Source: Pyxidicoccus trucidator
GTDB taxonomy: Bacteria > Myxococcota > Myxococcia > Myxococcales > Myxococcaceae
Direction of reading: 5' to 3'
Assembly (NCBI RefSeq): GCF_010894435.1
Contig: NZ_JAAIXZ010000002.1
Span: forward strand, 186,001 to 250,000
DNA length: 64,000 nucleotides
The notes beneath the pieces are model-generated. The model was not told the origin of the DNA, made no database searches, and saw only the letters and a list, made by a program, of their open reading frames with translations. A program made the position numbers and the translations under genes. Shown one piece after another: positions 44,859-53,886 of the stretch (position 1 is its first letter; each line of letters begins with the position of its first letter).

Positions 44859-46148
44859 ATGCCGGTCCAGGCAGCCGAAGACGGAGCCGGGCCAGTCCGC
44901 ATGAGCGCCTTGCGGCTCTTGCGGCACAACACGGCGTTCCGCTCCCTGTGGGCCGCGCGGGTCATCTCCTTCACGGGGGACTCGCTCAGCCTCGTCGCGC
45001 TGATGCTCCATGTCGCTGGCTCCACGGGGCAGGCGCTGGCGGTGTCGTTGCTGTTGCTGGTGGGCGACTTCGCTCCCGCGTTGCTCGGCCCCATCACCGG
45101 GGCCATCAGCGACAGGTTCGACCTCAAGCGGGTGATGGTCCTCTGCGAGCTCGTGCAGGGCGCGCTCCTGCTCCTCATCGCGCTGACCCTGCCGCCCCTG
45201 CCGGTATTGCTGGCCCTGGTGGGCGCGCGGGCGGTCGCCGGACAGGTGTTCCAGCCCGCCTCCCGCACGGCGGTGCCGGCGCTGGTGCGGGGGCAGGACC
45301 TGGAGACCGCGAACTCCACCCTGGGCTTCGGTACCAATGCAGCGGAGGCGCTCGGCCCGCTGCTGGCCGCGGCGCTGTTCCCCTTCGTGGGCATTCGTGG
45401 CGTGCTCCTCATCGACGCCGCGTCGTTCCTCGTCTCCGCCGTGCTGCTGGCCTTCGTGCCGAAGCTGCCACCGGTGGCCACGGAAGAGGGGGGCGTGCCC
45501 GTCTCCCTCCTCCAGCAGGCGAGGCTGGGGCTGGGCTACATCGTGTCGGCTCCCGCCGTGCGAGTCATCGCGCTGGGCTTCTGCGCTGTCGTCGCGTTCA
45601 ACGGCGTGGATGACGTGGCGCTGATGGTGCTGGCGAAGGAGACCTTCCGCGCGGGCGACTCGGCGGTGGGGCTCCTGCTGGGGGCCGTCGGAGTCGGGCT
45701 GGTCTGCGGCTATGGGCTGCTGGCCCGCTATGGCGTGCGCGCGTCGATGCCGGTGCTGCTGGTGCTGGGGTTCGCCGTCAGCAGCGTGGGAAATCTGCTC
45801 ACCGGGCTGGCATGGGCCGTCTCCGCGGCGCTCGCGATGCAGACCGTGCGAGGGCTCGGCATCGCGGCGATGGACGTGGCCACGAACACGCTGCTCCAGC
45901 GGGTCGTCCCGCCGGGGATGCTCGGCCGCGTTTTCGGCAATCTCTACGGTGCCATTGGCGTGGCGGCGGCGCTGTCCTACGTGGGGGGAGGCCTGTTGCT
46001 GGATGCCACCTCGGCGCCGATGACGCTGCTGGTCGCCGGAGCCGGGGGCACGTTGGCCACGCTGGGAGTGGCACTGACGCTGCCGGGGGCGCTGCGGAAG
46101 AGCCTCGCTGCGCGAGACGCTCCGCGGTCCGACAGCGCTTCGACGTAG
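44859..46148 (+). CDS. MFS transporter (EntS-like exporter family)
   Basis: A 429-aa protein with 12 predicted membrane helices. The first loop motif is GAISDRFDLKRVMVLCELVQ, matching the G-x3-D-R-x-G/F-R signature, and the segment NTAFRSLWAARVISFTGDSL is typical of the MFS_3/enterobactin-exporter group. FQPASRTAVPALVRGQDLET is another family block. It probably exports a small molecule or drug using the proton gradient; the substrate is unknown. It follows the CPBP gene by 39 bp and converges with the SnoaL-like gene 20 bp later. Confidence 0.9.
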   Translation: MPVQAAEDGAGPVRMSALRLLRHNTAFRSLWAARVISFTGDSLSLVALMLHVAGSTGQALAVSLLLLVGDFAPALLGPITGAISDRFDLKRVMVLCELVQGALLLLIALTLPPLPVLLALVGARAVAGQVFQPASRTAVPALVRGQDLETANSTLGFGTNAAEALGPLLAAALFPFVGIRGVLLIDAASFLVSAVLLAFVPKLPPVATEEGGVPVSLLQQARLGLGYIVSAPAVRVIALGFCAVVAFNGVDDVALMVLAKETFRAGDSAVGLLLGAVGVGLVCGYGLLARYGVRASMPVLLVLGFAVSSVGNLLTGLAWAVSAALAMQTVRGLGIAAMDVATNTLLQRVVPPGMLGRVFGNLYGAIGVAAALSYVGGGLLLDATSAPMTLLVAGAGGTLATLGVALTLPGALRKSLAARDAPRSDSAST

Positions 46149-46168
46149 GTGTCCGGGGCGCGCTCGGC

Positions 46169-46663
46169 TCAGACGATGCGCTTCCCCTTGACGAAGTCGA
46201 GGCCCAGCGGGTTGCCACGGAAGTGGATGGGGTCCAGCATCACCTTGCGGATTCGCCAGCCCTCGGCCGTCTTCTCCAGGTCGTGCGTGTAGCGGATGAC
46301 GATGGTCCACTCCTGCTGGGTGCCCCCCGCCATGAAGAAGTGGGCGACATCCGCGTAGGCCATCACCTGGGCCTCGGTGCCATTCTTGAAGTGGGTCCTC
46401 ACGGTGTTGGCCGTGGCGTGCTGGACCCGCGTGAAGGCAGAGAGGGCGTTGCCGCCCAGCTTGCCCATCTCCTCCCGCGCAATGGTGATGGGCTCGCCCT
46501 CGAAGAGCCGGCTGTAGTCCGCGGTGACCTGCGGCGTGAAGACATTCACCCAGCGGCTCCAGTCTCCCGTGTCCTTGCCGAAGTCGATGGCCTGCCCGTA
46601 CTCGGCCACCAGCTCCTGGATGGCAATCCAATCCAGCGTGTACTGGAGATCCTGTGTCTTCAT
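46169..46663 (-). CDS. SnoaL-like/NTF2-fold protein
   Basis: Start 46663 has GGAGGT spaced 8 bases. The 164-aa protein begins MKTQDLQYTLDWIAIQELVA and has the NTF2-like layout: helix EYGQAIDFGKDTGDWSRWVN, then VFTPQVTADYS, and a long beta-sheet with HFKNGTEAQVMAYADVAHFF and WTIVIRYTHDLEKTAEGWRI. This matches SnoaL_4-type proteins, which include dehydratases, cyclases and hydroxylases of aromatic or polyketide compounds. No catalytic residue can be fixed. It is upstream of PAP2 in the same orientation but 48 bp away, so it may be the first gene of that operon. Confidence 0.85.
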   Translation of the reverse strand: MKTQDLQYTLDWIAIQELVAEYGQAIDFGKDTGDWSRWVNVFTPQVTADYSRLFEGEPITIAREEMGKLGGNALSAFTRVQHATANTVRTHFKNGTEAQVMAYADVAHFFMAGGTQQEWTIVIRYTHDLEKTAEGWRIRKVMLDPIHFRGNPLGLDFVKGKRIV

Positions 46664-46711
46664 TTCGGTGCACCTCCGCGAGGAGCCCGCAGCTTCCAAC
46701 GAAAGGACTCT

Positions 46712-47608
46712 CTACGAAAGAGAAGGTGGCTGCGCTCCGGCCGCGTGGGGTGGCGAAGCCCGCCACGCGCTCCGGCGCGCCTGGAGGCGTGGGTACACGG
46801 CGCGGAAGACGGCGAACCACAGCGCGCCCGCGACGAGGTCGACGGCGTAGTGGTACCGCAGCACCAGCGTGGACAGCACGATGGCCACGGCGACAGGCAG
46901 CAGCACCTTGAAGCGCCGGGGATGTTCGAGCCGGTCATGCTCCAGCAGCACGAGGGTGATGTACGTGTGCAGGCTGGGGAAGATGTCGTAGGCCGACGAG
47001 CCACCCGCTACGACGGCCGCATTCAGTCCGGTGAGCCACCCACCTTCGATGGGCACGGTGAAGAGCGCGGGGAAGGCCACCGCGGGTCCGAGCCCGGGCA
47101 GGAGGTAGTAGCCGGCGATGCCCGGCACATACGCGGAGAACACCTGGGTGAAGAAGCGCTCCGCCCGCGCGCGAGGGCCGAGGACGGCCCACGCCATCGC
47201 CAGGTGCAGGTACGCGTGGAACGCGAGGTAGCTCGCGCTGAAGACGTCGTTCACCCACGGCGTGCTCCACCGCTGGAGCCAGGCTGAAGGCGTGACGCCG
47301 AACACGAACACGTCGGCCGCCAACAGCCACCCGTCGCGCGCTGGCAGCCCGAGCGCGGGAATCGTGTGCTTCACCGACGCGTAGAAGAAGAAGGTCACGG
47401 CATAGGCGAGCAGCAGCCGCACGCGGAACGCATGCGCGAAGCTCTCTCCACGCGCGAGCAATGCCACGCCGACCACGAACAGGACCGTCGCGCCGAGCGC
47501 CTGCGACGTGATGGGAGCACCGGCGCCCGCGACAAGCAGGAGCGCCACGGAGAGTGCCGCGCCGAAGGAGGCCAGCAGCACCTCGTGCAGGTACAGCCGC
47601 TCAGGCAT
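46712..47608 (-). CDS. PAP2 superfamily membrane phosphatase (AUR1-like)
   Basis: A 298-aa multi-span membrane protein. The PAP2 core is present: PSLHTYITLVLLE (motif 2 with His) and RYHYAVDLVAGALWF (motif 3 with His and Asp). The first PAP2 motif is less clear, as in the AUR1/inositol-phosphoceramide-synthase-like branch. These enzymes act on lipid phosphates, producing diacylglycerol or exchanging head groups. The downstream end overlaps no gene, but the upstream desaturase gene overlaps its start by 8 bp (47601-47608), so the two are translationally coupled. This makes a lipid-synthesis role likely. Confidence 0.88.
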   Translation of the reverse strand: MPERLYLHEVLLASFGAALSVALLLVAGAGAPITSQALGATVLFVVGVALLARGESFAHAFRVRLLLAYAVTFFFYASVKHTIPALGLPARDGWLLAADVFVFGVTPSAWLQRWSTPWVNDVFSASYLAFHAYLHLAMAWAVLGPRARAERFFTQVFSAYVPGIAGYYLLPGLGPAVAFPALFTVPIEGGWLTGLNAAVVAGGSSAYDIFPSLHTYITLVLLEHDRLEHPRRFKVLLPVAVAIVLSTLVLRYHYAVDLVAGALWFAVFRAVYPRLQARRSAWRASPPHAAGAQPPSLS

Positions 47609-48530
47609 CCGGGGTGGCGGACCTCGCCGTGCGCTGAAGCGAGCCGGAGACGACGCCGCGCACGAACGAGAAGTAGGACGGGATGAAGGGGGCGCCCTGG
47701 GCGATGAGCTCGGCGCGCAGGGTGCGGTGCAGCTCGGGCAGGTTGTACCAGGGCACGCGCGGGTAGAGGTGGTGCTCCAGGTGGTAGTTCTCGTTGCACA
47801 TGAAGAAGCGCGTCACCGGGTTGGACAGGATGGTGCGCGAGCCCCGGACGGGGTGGTTGCTCTCCGGGAGGAACGTGTGCTGGCTCATCCCCCGGATGTT
47901 CACGAGCGTGTTGATGACGAGCATGGGAATCACCCACGCGTGGACCAGCACCGCCCCGGGGACGAAGACCACCGCGAGCGCGGCGCCCACCGCGAGCAGG
48001 GCCACTTCCAGCTCGATCCACCGCCGCTCGGACGACGTCCCATGCCGCCAGCCGAGGATGGGAATCATGGTGATGTACGCGGGGTAGCCGAGCAGCAGCC
48101 GCCCCACATGCATCAGCATCTCCAGCCAGCGGCGCCCGGTGTAGTTGCCGTAGTGGTCCGGGTCCTTCCCGCCGCCCAGGTCGACGTGGTGCCGCAGGTG
48201 GAGCACCTTGTAGGCCGCGAAGTTCTGGAGCACGGGCAGCGCGCACGCGATGCCCCCGAGCCGGTTGAGCCACCGCCGGCGCGAGAGGCTCCCGTGCACG
48301 GCCTCGTGGGTGAACAGGCTGATGCCGTGCAGCGCCGCCGCGGCGATGAGGTACAGCCCAGCGCGCGCGAGCCACACGGAGAGCGAGCTGTCCGCCGCCA
48401 GCCTGACTGACAGCGCGGCCGCGACTCCGTAGAGCGCGACGAACAGGAAGAGCCGGGGAACGTGCCGGGCGTCGACCTGCTCCAGCGTGCGCAACCGGGC
48501 GGGGGTGAGGGATTCTGTCGCAAGCGGCAT
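47601..48530 (-). CDS. Membrane fatty acid desaturase
   Basis: Start 48530 (MPLATESLTPARLRTLEQVD) gives 309 aa. Three histidine boxes are present in the right order: HEAVHGS, HLRHH and, after three helices, NYHLEHH, the signature of di-iron membrane desaturases/hydroxylases. The last box context, FFMCNENYHLEHHLYPRVPW, is family-typical. It acts on acyl chains of lipids or acyl carrier/CoA esters. Its 3' end overlaps the PAP2 gene by 8 bp. It is divergent by 71 bp from the DUF3419 gene, so the two sides of the locus may share a control region. Confidence 0.92.
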   Translation of the reverse strand: MPLATESLTPARLRTLEQVDARHVPRLFLFVALYGVAAALSVRLAADSSLSVWLARAGLYLIAAAALHGISLFTHEAVHGSLSRRRWLNRLGGIACALPVLQNFAAYKVLHLRHHVDLGGGKDPDHYGNYTGRRWLEMLMHVGRLLLGYPAYITMIPILGWRHGTSSERRWIELEVALLAVGAALAVVFVPGAVLVHAWVIPMLVINTLVNIRGMSQHTFLPESNHPVRGSRTILSNPVTRFFMCNENYHLEHHLYPRVPWYNLPELHRTLRAELIAQGAPFIPSYFSFVRGVVSGSLQRTARSATPDA

Positions 48531-48601
48531 GGCTGTTCGGATAGAGGGACCATGCCATACCGTCGGCGCTTCCGTCGACGCCACCGCCGCCCCGCCTGCC
48601 C

Positions 48602-49576
48602 GTGACCTCAACGCCGTACCGACTGAAGTTCGCTGTCGTTCGTGAAGACCCGGAGCTGGAGCTGGCGCTTGTCGCACGCACGAAGGCCCGGGCCGTCCTC
48701 ACGGTGGCTTCCGGCGGGTGCACCCTCCTCACGCTCGCGCGGCGTCACCCCGAGCTGGAGCTGGTCGGCTTCGACTTCAACCCGCGCCAGCTCGCTCACG
48801 TGCGGGAGAAGGCCGGTGGCCTCGGCGCTGTGCCCTTGGCCCGGTTCAACGTCGGAGACGCGGACCCCACGGGCCTGAACCAGCGCGGCGAGTTCGAGGG
48901 ACTCTTCCGCACGCTCCGCCACTTCCTCGAGGAGTTCGTCGCCCCGGCACGGGAGCTGGCCACGTTCTTCGAGCCATCCACACCCGACACGGAGCGGAGC
49001 ACGCTGCGCGCCCGCTGGTTCGCCTCGCCATACTGGCCGGTGGCGTTCGAGCTGGCCCTCGCGTCCCCATTCCTTCACGCCATGTTCGGTCCGGCGGCGA
49101 CGCAGCACGCGGCGCCCGGCTCGTACCCCGGCTACTTCCAGGCCGTGTTCGAGCGGGGACTCCAGCGGGCGGACGCGCCGCGCAATCCGTTCCTCCAGCA
49201 CGTGCTGCTCGGCGCGTACCGTCCCGAGGACGCGCCGGAGTACCTGCGCGCTCAGCAGCCCGTGGTGCTCACGCTGGTGGAAGGCTCGCTGCCCGATGTC
49301 CCTGGGCTGGGGCGCTTCGACGTCGTCTCGCTCTCCAATATCTTCGACTGGTCGGACGACTCGCTCGTGGCGAGCTGGGTCGCGCTGCTCTCCCGCGAGG
49401 CCCGGCCGGGCTGCGCGGTGCTGCTCCGGCAGCTCAACAATCAGCGCAACCTCCGGCGCTTCTTCGAGCCGGCCTTCGAGTTCGACGACGCGCTGGGGGC
49501 GGAGCTGCTGGCGAAGGACCGCAGCCTCTTCTACGAGCGCATCGAGGTCGGCTTCCGGCGGGCTGCGCGCACATGA
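48602..49576 (+). CDS. DUF3419/BtaA-like aminocarboxypropyl transferase
   Basis: Starts at GTG 48602 in a 71-bp divergent gap. The 324-aa protein has a SAM-binding fold of the BtaA type: VLTVASGGCTLLTLA with glycine-rich motif I at ~34-46 and the acidic DFNPRQLAHV at ~58-67, where many SAM enzymes have an acidic residue after a beta strand. DVVSLSNIFDWSDD is a motif IV-like region. BtaA transfers the 3-amino-3-carboxypropyl group of SAM to diacylglycerol, the first step of betaine-lipid synthesis. The second enzyme of that pathway (BtaB methyltransferase) is not seen here; a GNAT acyltransferase gene follows, overlapping by 4 bp. Confidence 0.85.
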   Translation: MTSTPYRLKFAVVREDPELELALVARTKARAVLTVASGGCTLLTLARRHPELELVGFDFNPRQLAHVREKAGGLGAVPLARFNVGDADPTGLNQRGEFEGLFRTLRHFLEEFVAPARELATFFEPSTPDTERSTLRARWFASPYWPVAFELALASPFLHAMFGPAATQHAAPGSYPGYFQAVFERGLQRADAPRNPFLQHVLLGAYRPEDAPEYLRAQQPVVLTLVEGSLPDVPGLGRFDVVSLSNIFDWSDDSLVASWVALLSREARPGCAVLLRQLNNQRNLRRFFEPAFEFDDALGAELLAKDRSLFYERIEVGFRRAART

Positions 49577-50493
49577 GCGGCGTGCGGTACGTGGTTCTCC
49601 GTCCCGACACGCTCGGGCCCTATGTCGAGCGGCTCCGGCGGCTGGAGCAGGGCATCCTCTATCCGCTCGCGGATGGGGCCGACCACTTCTTCATCGACCA
49701 CGGGCCGGAGTACCACCCGTTCTTCTCGTCCATGGGGGACGCGTACTTCCTGCTCGCCCTGCGCGGTGACGAGCTGCTGGGCTCGGTGACCGGGGTGGCC
49801 CGTCAGGTCTTCCACGGCACGCGCTCGCTGGACGCGCTCTACATCTGCGACCTCAAGGTGGCGCAGGCCGCACGCGGCACGGGGCTCTCGCGGAGGCTCA
49901 TCTTCCAGGGGCTCACACACCTGTTCCGCATCCCCGAGCTGCGCCGTACCCGGTTCCTGTATGGCGCCGCCATGCGAGGGGCACGGGGAGACGTGATGCG
50001 CACTGCGCGGGGGTGGAATCCACTGCGGCTGGGCAGGCCGGCGAGTCGGCTTGCGCTCTACTTCGTGCCTCCCTCGAAGCTCGCGGAGCTGGACCCGCGA
50101 GGTGGGCCCGAGCGTCCCCTCGGCGATGGGCTTCGCCTGGGACCCGCCCCCGGGCGAAGGCTCCAAGGTTCGGGCTGGTGCACCACGGCGGGGAGCAAGG
50201 ACCTGCAGCGGCTCTCGACGCGAAGTGCCTGGCCGCTCGTCCACCTGGCGGCGTCCCCCGAGGCCTGGCCGCACGGCTGGGCGGCGTACCTTCGCGCATG
50301 TGGCGCGGAGCTGGCGGAGCGGAGCGGGGACGCGCTGGCCTGCTTCAGCATCGACGAGCGGCTGGAGGACCATGTCGGCTGGCTGCGGGGCGCGGGCGTG
50401 GCCCCCGACTCGGTGTGTACCGTCTATTCTCTCGACCTCACCTTCCCGGTAGAAGCGCCAGCATGGGTGCACCTTCCCTCGTCCGAAATCTGA
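49573..50493 (+). CDS. GNAT-fold acyltransferase
   Basis: The ATG at 49573 overlaps the DUF3419 stop (ATGA), indicating coupling. The 306-aa protein contains the GNAT motif A region at ~90-110: ALYICDLKVAQAARGTGLSR, with the R-G-x-G-L pattern that binds CoA pyrophosphate. It is much longer than a simple GNAT; the C-terminal ~130 residues (from RPLGDGLRLGPAPGRRLQGS) look like a second alpha/beta lobe of unknown origin. It likely acylates an amine. In this context the amine could belong to the product of the DUF3419 enzyme. The end overlaps the next gene by 31 bp. Confidence 0.8.
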   Translation: MSGVRYVVLRPDTLGPYVERLRRLEQGILYPLADGADHFFIDHGPEYHPFFSSMGDAYFLLALRGDELLGSVTGVARQVFHGTRSLDALYICDLKVAQAARGTGLSRRLIFQGLTHLFRIPELRRTRFLYGAAMRGARGDVMRTARGWNPLRLGRPASRLALYFVPPSKLAELDPRGGPERPLGDGLRLGPAPGRRLQGSGWCTTAGSKDLQRLSTRSAWPLVHLAASPEAWPHGWAAYLRACGAELAERSGDALACFSIDERLEDHVGWLRGAGVAPDSVCTVYSLDLTFPVEAPAWVHLPSSEI

Positions 50494-51167
50494 AGCTGCG
50501 CCGCTACATCGCCGGGCTCAAGGCGGAGTGGAATGCGCTGGATATGCCCTACCTGCGTTCGCTGAGGGACGGCTCGTTCGAGCGCGAGGACTTCCTCGAG
50601 ACCCAGGTCCACTTCTTCGCCGCGGTGGCGCACTTCTCGCGGCCGATGGCCATCCTCGCCAGCCGCCTGCCCCGGCCCGACCAGCGCCTGCCGCTGGTGG
50701 AGAACATGTTCGACGAGCACGGGCGGGGGAATCTGGGCCACGGCCATGAGCGCACCTTCCTGGTGCTCCTCGAACGGCTCGGCGTGGTGGTGGGCCGGGC
50801 CAGTCGCACACCCTGGCCGGAGGTGCGCGCCTTCAACGCCGCGCTGACGGGCCTTGCCGCGTTCGACACGCCGCTCACGGGGCTCGCGGTGTTCGGCATC
50901 ATCGAGGACCTGTTCAGCGGCATCTCGCTGGAGCTGGGACGCGGCATCGTCGCTCGCGGTTGGCTGGAGGCCGAGGAGGTGACGCACTACCCCACGCACG
51001 CCACGCTCGACGAGGAGCACGCGGAAGGCTTCTACCGCCAGCTCGACGGGCCGTATGGAGAGGACCCTCGCACCGAGGAGGAAATCGAGCAGGGCCTCGT
51101 CCTGGGAGGACACCTCTTCCTGCGTCTCTACGAAGACCTCTACCGCGCGCGTGGGCGCCGCGACTGA
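50463..51167 (+). CDS. Haem-oxygenase-like diiron protein
   Basis: A 234-aa all-helical protein starting [20 protein letters not shown], its start 31 bp inside the previous gene. The pattern fits the haem-oxygenase-like diiron oxidase (HDO) group: candidate metal ligands Glu in [15 protein letters not shown] (~46), the [20 protein letters not shown] region (~80-99), Glu ~148 in [11 protein letters not shown] and H179-x3-D183-x2-H186 in [14 protein letters not shown]. These are positions where known HDO enzymes coordinate two irons. Known members cleave C-C bonds, oxidise amines or desaturate fatty acids. It is the last gene of a three-gene overlap cluster, so it likely modifies the same lipid. 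Confidence 0.82.
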   Translation: MGAPSLVRNLKLRRYIAGLKAEWNALDMPYLRSLRDGSFEREDFLETQVHFFAAVAHFSRPMAILASRLPRPDQRLPLVENMFDEHGRGNLGHGHERTFLVLLERLGVVVGRASRTPWPEVRAFNAALTGLAAFDTPLTGLAVFGIIEDLFSGISLELGRGIVARGWLEAEEVTHYPTHATLDEEHAEGFYRQLDGPYGEDPRTEEEIEQGLVLGGHLFLRLYEDLYRARGRRD

Positions 51168-51174
51168 CGCCGCC

Positions 51175-51801
51175 ATGGACGAGAAGCGCTACCCCATTCC
51201 GGCGGGGCTCCACCGGGTGGAGCAGGACATCCAGCGGAGCCGCTTCATCACCACGGCCGCCCACGCGCCCACGGTGGAGGAGGCGAAGGCCTTCATCGCC
51301 CGCATCCGCGAGGAGTTCCCGGACGCGAACCACAACTGCTGGGCCTACGTCGTGGGCCCGCCCGGCTCGACGGCCCAGGTGGGCATGAGCGACGACGGTG
51401 AGCCTCACGGCACTGCGGGCCGGCCAATGCTCACCGCGTTGCTGCACGGCGGGGTGGGGGACGTCGCCGTGGTCGTCACCCGCTACTTCGGAGGGACGCT
51501 GCTCGGGAAGGGCGGGCTGGTGCGGGCCTACACCGCCTCCGTCCAGCAGGCGCTGGAGGACCTGCCCACCACCGAGCGTGTGCGCAAGGTCCGACTCGCC
51601 GTCGAGCTGGAGTACGCGAGCATCGACGGTGTGCGCCGGCTGCTGCCCGAGTACGAGGTCCAGGTGGTGTCCGAGGAGTACGCCGCCACGGTGGGCTACC
51701 GCTTCGAGCTCCCCGTCACGCGGGTGGACGCGTTCCGGACCGCGCTGACCGACCTGACCCTGGGACAGGTGCTCATCGAGGTGGTGGAGCCCGAAGGTTG
51801 A
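51175..51801 (+). CDS. yigZ: YigZ/IMPACT family protein
   Basis: ATG 51175 lies 7 bp after the previous stop. The 208-aa protein has the UPF0029/IMPACT N-terminal core: [29 protein letters not shown] and the Gly-rich [20 protein letters not shown], followed by [20 protein letters not shown]. The C-terminal EF-G-like domain includes [16 protein letters not shown]. Function unclear; bacterial YigZ proteins are suggested to act in translation-related or nucleotide metabolism. The short gap to the preceding gene does not necessarily mean it belongs to the lipid locus, because it also lies close to rarA (33 bp). Confidence 0.93.
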   Translation: MDEKRYPIPAGLHRVEQDIQRSRFITTAAHAPTVEEAKAFIARIREEFPDANHNCWAYVVGPPGSTAQVGMSDDGEPHGTAGRPMLTALLHGGVGDVAVVVTRYFGGTLLGKGGLVRAYTASVQQALEDLPTTERVRKVRLAVELEYASIDGVRRLLPEYEVQVVSEEYAATVGYRFELPVTRVDAFRTALTDLTLGQVLIEVVEPEG

Positions 51802-51834
51802 CCGTGGGGCCCGCAGGGGAGAGCCTCCGGACCG

Positions 51835-53169
51835 ATGAGCGCAGGCCCCGACCTCTTCTCCGCTTCCGTCGATGTGAACCGCTTCGCGCCGCTGGCGGAG
51901 CGGATGCGCCCGCGCACGCCTGACGAGTTCATCGGGCAGACCCACCTGCTCGGACCCGGTGCGCCGCTGCGGCAGCTCATGGAGCGGAAGGCGATTGTGT
52001 CGTCCCTGTTCTGGGGGCCACCGGGCGTGGGCAAGACGACGCTCGCGCGCATGCTGGCGTCGAGCGTGGACGCGGAGTTCGTCATCCTCTCCGCCGTCTC
52101 TGACGGCATCCCCCGCATCCGCGAGGTGGTGGCGGAGGCCGAGCGTCAGCGCAACCAGTACTCGCGGCGGACCGTCCTCTTCGTCGACGAAATCCACCGC
52201 TGGGCGAAGAACGTGCAGGAGCAGGCGCTGCCCCACGTGGAGAGCGGGCTGCTCGTCCTGCTGGGGGCCACGACGGAGAACGTGAGCTTCGAGGTGCGCC
52301 CCGCGCTCATCAGCCGGTGCCGCGTCTTCCAGCTCAAGGAGCTCACCCTGGCGGACATCCAGGGCGCGCTCACCCGCGCGCTCGCGGACGGGAAGAAGGG
52401 GCTCGGGGCCCGCAAGCTGACGGTGGGAGAGGACGCGCTGACCCTGCTGGCGAAGGGGGGCGCGGGGGATGTCCGCAAGGCGCTGGGCGCGCTGGAGCTG
52501 GCGGCCAGCCTCACCGCCGATGGCGCGGAAGTCACGCTGGAGACGGCGCGCGAGGCGGTGGGCACCAGCCTGTCCCGCCATGACAAGGACGGGGACGAGC
52601 ACTTCGACCTGCTGAGCGCGCTCCAGAAGTCGTGTCGCGGGTCCAACGCACAGGGCGCCATCTTCTGGGCGGCGAAGCTGCTCCAGACGGGCGATGTCGT
52701 GTCGCTGTGGCGCCGCCTCAAGGTGATTGCCGTGGAGGACGTGGGCCTGGCGATGCCCGAGGCCATCACCATCGTCCGGGCCTGCGAGGAGAGCTTCCAC
52801 TCCATCGGGATGCCGGAGGGGCGACTCTTCGTCGCGCACGCGGTTGTCACGCTGGCCACGGCGAAGAAGAGCAACCGCGCCTACCAGGCGATGAATGCGG
52901 CGATGGAGGCGCTGGAGCAGAACCCCAACGCCGCGCCTCCGCTCCACCTCCGCAACGCGCCCACGGAGCTGATGAAGGAGCTGGGCCACGGGAAGGGCTA
53001 CCAGCCTCCGTGGAACTTCAAGGACCACTACGCGCCGGGGCAGACGTACCTGCCCGCGCCGCTGGAGCGCTCCGTCTTCTACCGCCCGAGCAAGGAAGGC
53101 TACGAGGCGGAGGTCCACGAGCGCATGACGCAGTGGTGGCGCGAGGACAAGGCGGCGAAGGACGAGTAG
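51835..53169 (+). CDS. rarA: Replication-associated recombination protein A (RarA/MgsA)
   Basis: A 444-aa AAA+ ATPase. Opening LAERMRPRTPDEFIGQTHLL is typical of clamp-loader relatives. Walker A is GPPGVGKTTLA (61-71), Walker B DEIHRW (118-123, usual form DEIHRF), sensor GATTENVSFEV, and the Arg finger is in LISRCRVF. The C-terminal tetramerisation domain (DIHLKVIAVEDVG-like LKVIAVEDVGLAMPEAITIV) and KGYQPPWNFKDHY are RarA-specific. It helps maintain stalled replication forks. Convergent with the lycopene-cyclase-domain gene 14 bp downstream. Confidence 0.96.
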   Translation: MSAGPDLFSASVDVNRFAPLAERMRPRTPDEFIGQTHLLGPGAPLRQLMERKAIVSSLFWGPPGVGKTTLARMLASSVDAEFVILSAVSDGIPRIREVVAEAERQRNQYSRRTVLFVDEIHRWAKNVQEQALPHVESGLLVLLGATTENVSFEVRPALISRCRVFQLKELTLADIQGALTRALADGKKGLGARKLTVGEDALTLLAKGGAGDVRKALGALELAASLTADGAEVTLETAREAVGTSLSRHDKDGDEHFDLLSALQKSCRGSNAQGAIFWAAKLLQTGDVVSLWRRLKVIAVEDVGLAMPEAITIVRACEESFHSIGMPEGRLFVAHAVVTLATAKKSNRAYQAMNAAMEALEQNPNAAPPLHLRNAPTELMKELGHGKGYQPPWNFKDHYAPGQTYLPAPLERSVFYRPSKEGYEAEVHERMTQWWREDKAAKDE

Positions 53170-53183
53170 GCGGAGCGTCGGCG

Positions 53184-53879
53184 CTACGTGGTCCTGGTTT
53201 GCGAGGGGACGAAGCGCCAGCCGAAGGCCCACGCCGGGACGACCGTGGCACCGAAGCCCGCGCCCAGCCCGTACAGCACCTCGTCGAGCGGGACACCCAG
53301 GAGCCGGCCCGGCAGCAGCAGGCTGGGCTTCCAGGTGCGCTCGAAGACACCGGGCACGAGCGCCGCGAAGACGAGGCACAGCCCCAGGTAGATGGCGGCC
53401 GACACCAGCGCTCCGAGCAGGCCCGGCACCCCCAGGTCCCGGCGCGTCAGCAGCAGGGCCGTGGAGATGGACACCATGGTGGCTACCGCGGCGTAGAGGA
53501 TGGACACGCCCGCCACGAGGAGCACCCCTGTCACTGACAAGGCCAGCGCGAAGGCCCCCACGGCCCGCCGCCACGGCTTCGTGGACGCACCGTGAGGCGC
53601 CAGCGTGCGGCGGAACGCGACGGCGTAGGCCGTGGAGGAGAAGGCGCCCAGGCCCGCGACGAACAGCACGTCCTCGATGCCAAAGCCGATGCGGTCCGCC
53701 AGCCCGAACAGGAAGCGGGGCGTCCAGTACTCCGGATAGAAGAGCCTCTCCGTCGCGGCGAAGGGCAGGGACACGCCCACGGTCTGCTTCATCAGCGGGC
53801 GCAGGTCCGGGCGTAGGAACCAGAAGCAGCTCCCCGGCACCAGGAACAGCACCGACAGGACGAGGAACTCGTAGGGCAC
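53184..53879 (-). CDS. Lycopene cyclase domain membrane protein
   Basis: A 231-aa protein with six to seven predicted membrane helices, starting MPYEFLVLSVLFLVPGSCFW. Two acidic loops resemble the cyclase motif of the CrtYc/CrtYd family: FGIEDVLFVAG in the first half and VPLDEVLYGLGAGFG in the second. The whole looks like a fused two-domain (CrtYcd-type) protein. Known enzymes with this fold cyclise the psi ends of lycopene or, in C50 pathways, modify elongated carotenoids. It follows a UbiA-type gene by 7 bp. Substrate cannot be named with certainty. Confidence 0.82.
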   Translation of the reverse strand: MPYEFLVLSVLFLVPGSCFWFLRPDLRPLMKQTVGVSLPFAATERLFYPEYWTPRFLFGLADRIGFGIEDVLFVAGLGAFSSTAYAVAFRRTLAPHGASTKPWRRAVGAFALALSVTGVLLVAGVSILYAAVATMVSISTALLLTRRDLGVPGLLGALVSAAIYLGLCLVFAALVPGVFERTWKPSLLLPGRLLGVPLDEVLYGLGAGFGATVVPAWAFGWRFVPSQTRTT

Positions 53880-53886
53880 GGTGGCC

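Noticed and set aside
48718-49570. Frame running through the DUF3419 gene into the GNAT gene, suggesting a fusion
   Set aside because: The upstream part is the shifted frame of DUF3419; the real GNAT start is the coupled ATG at 49573.
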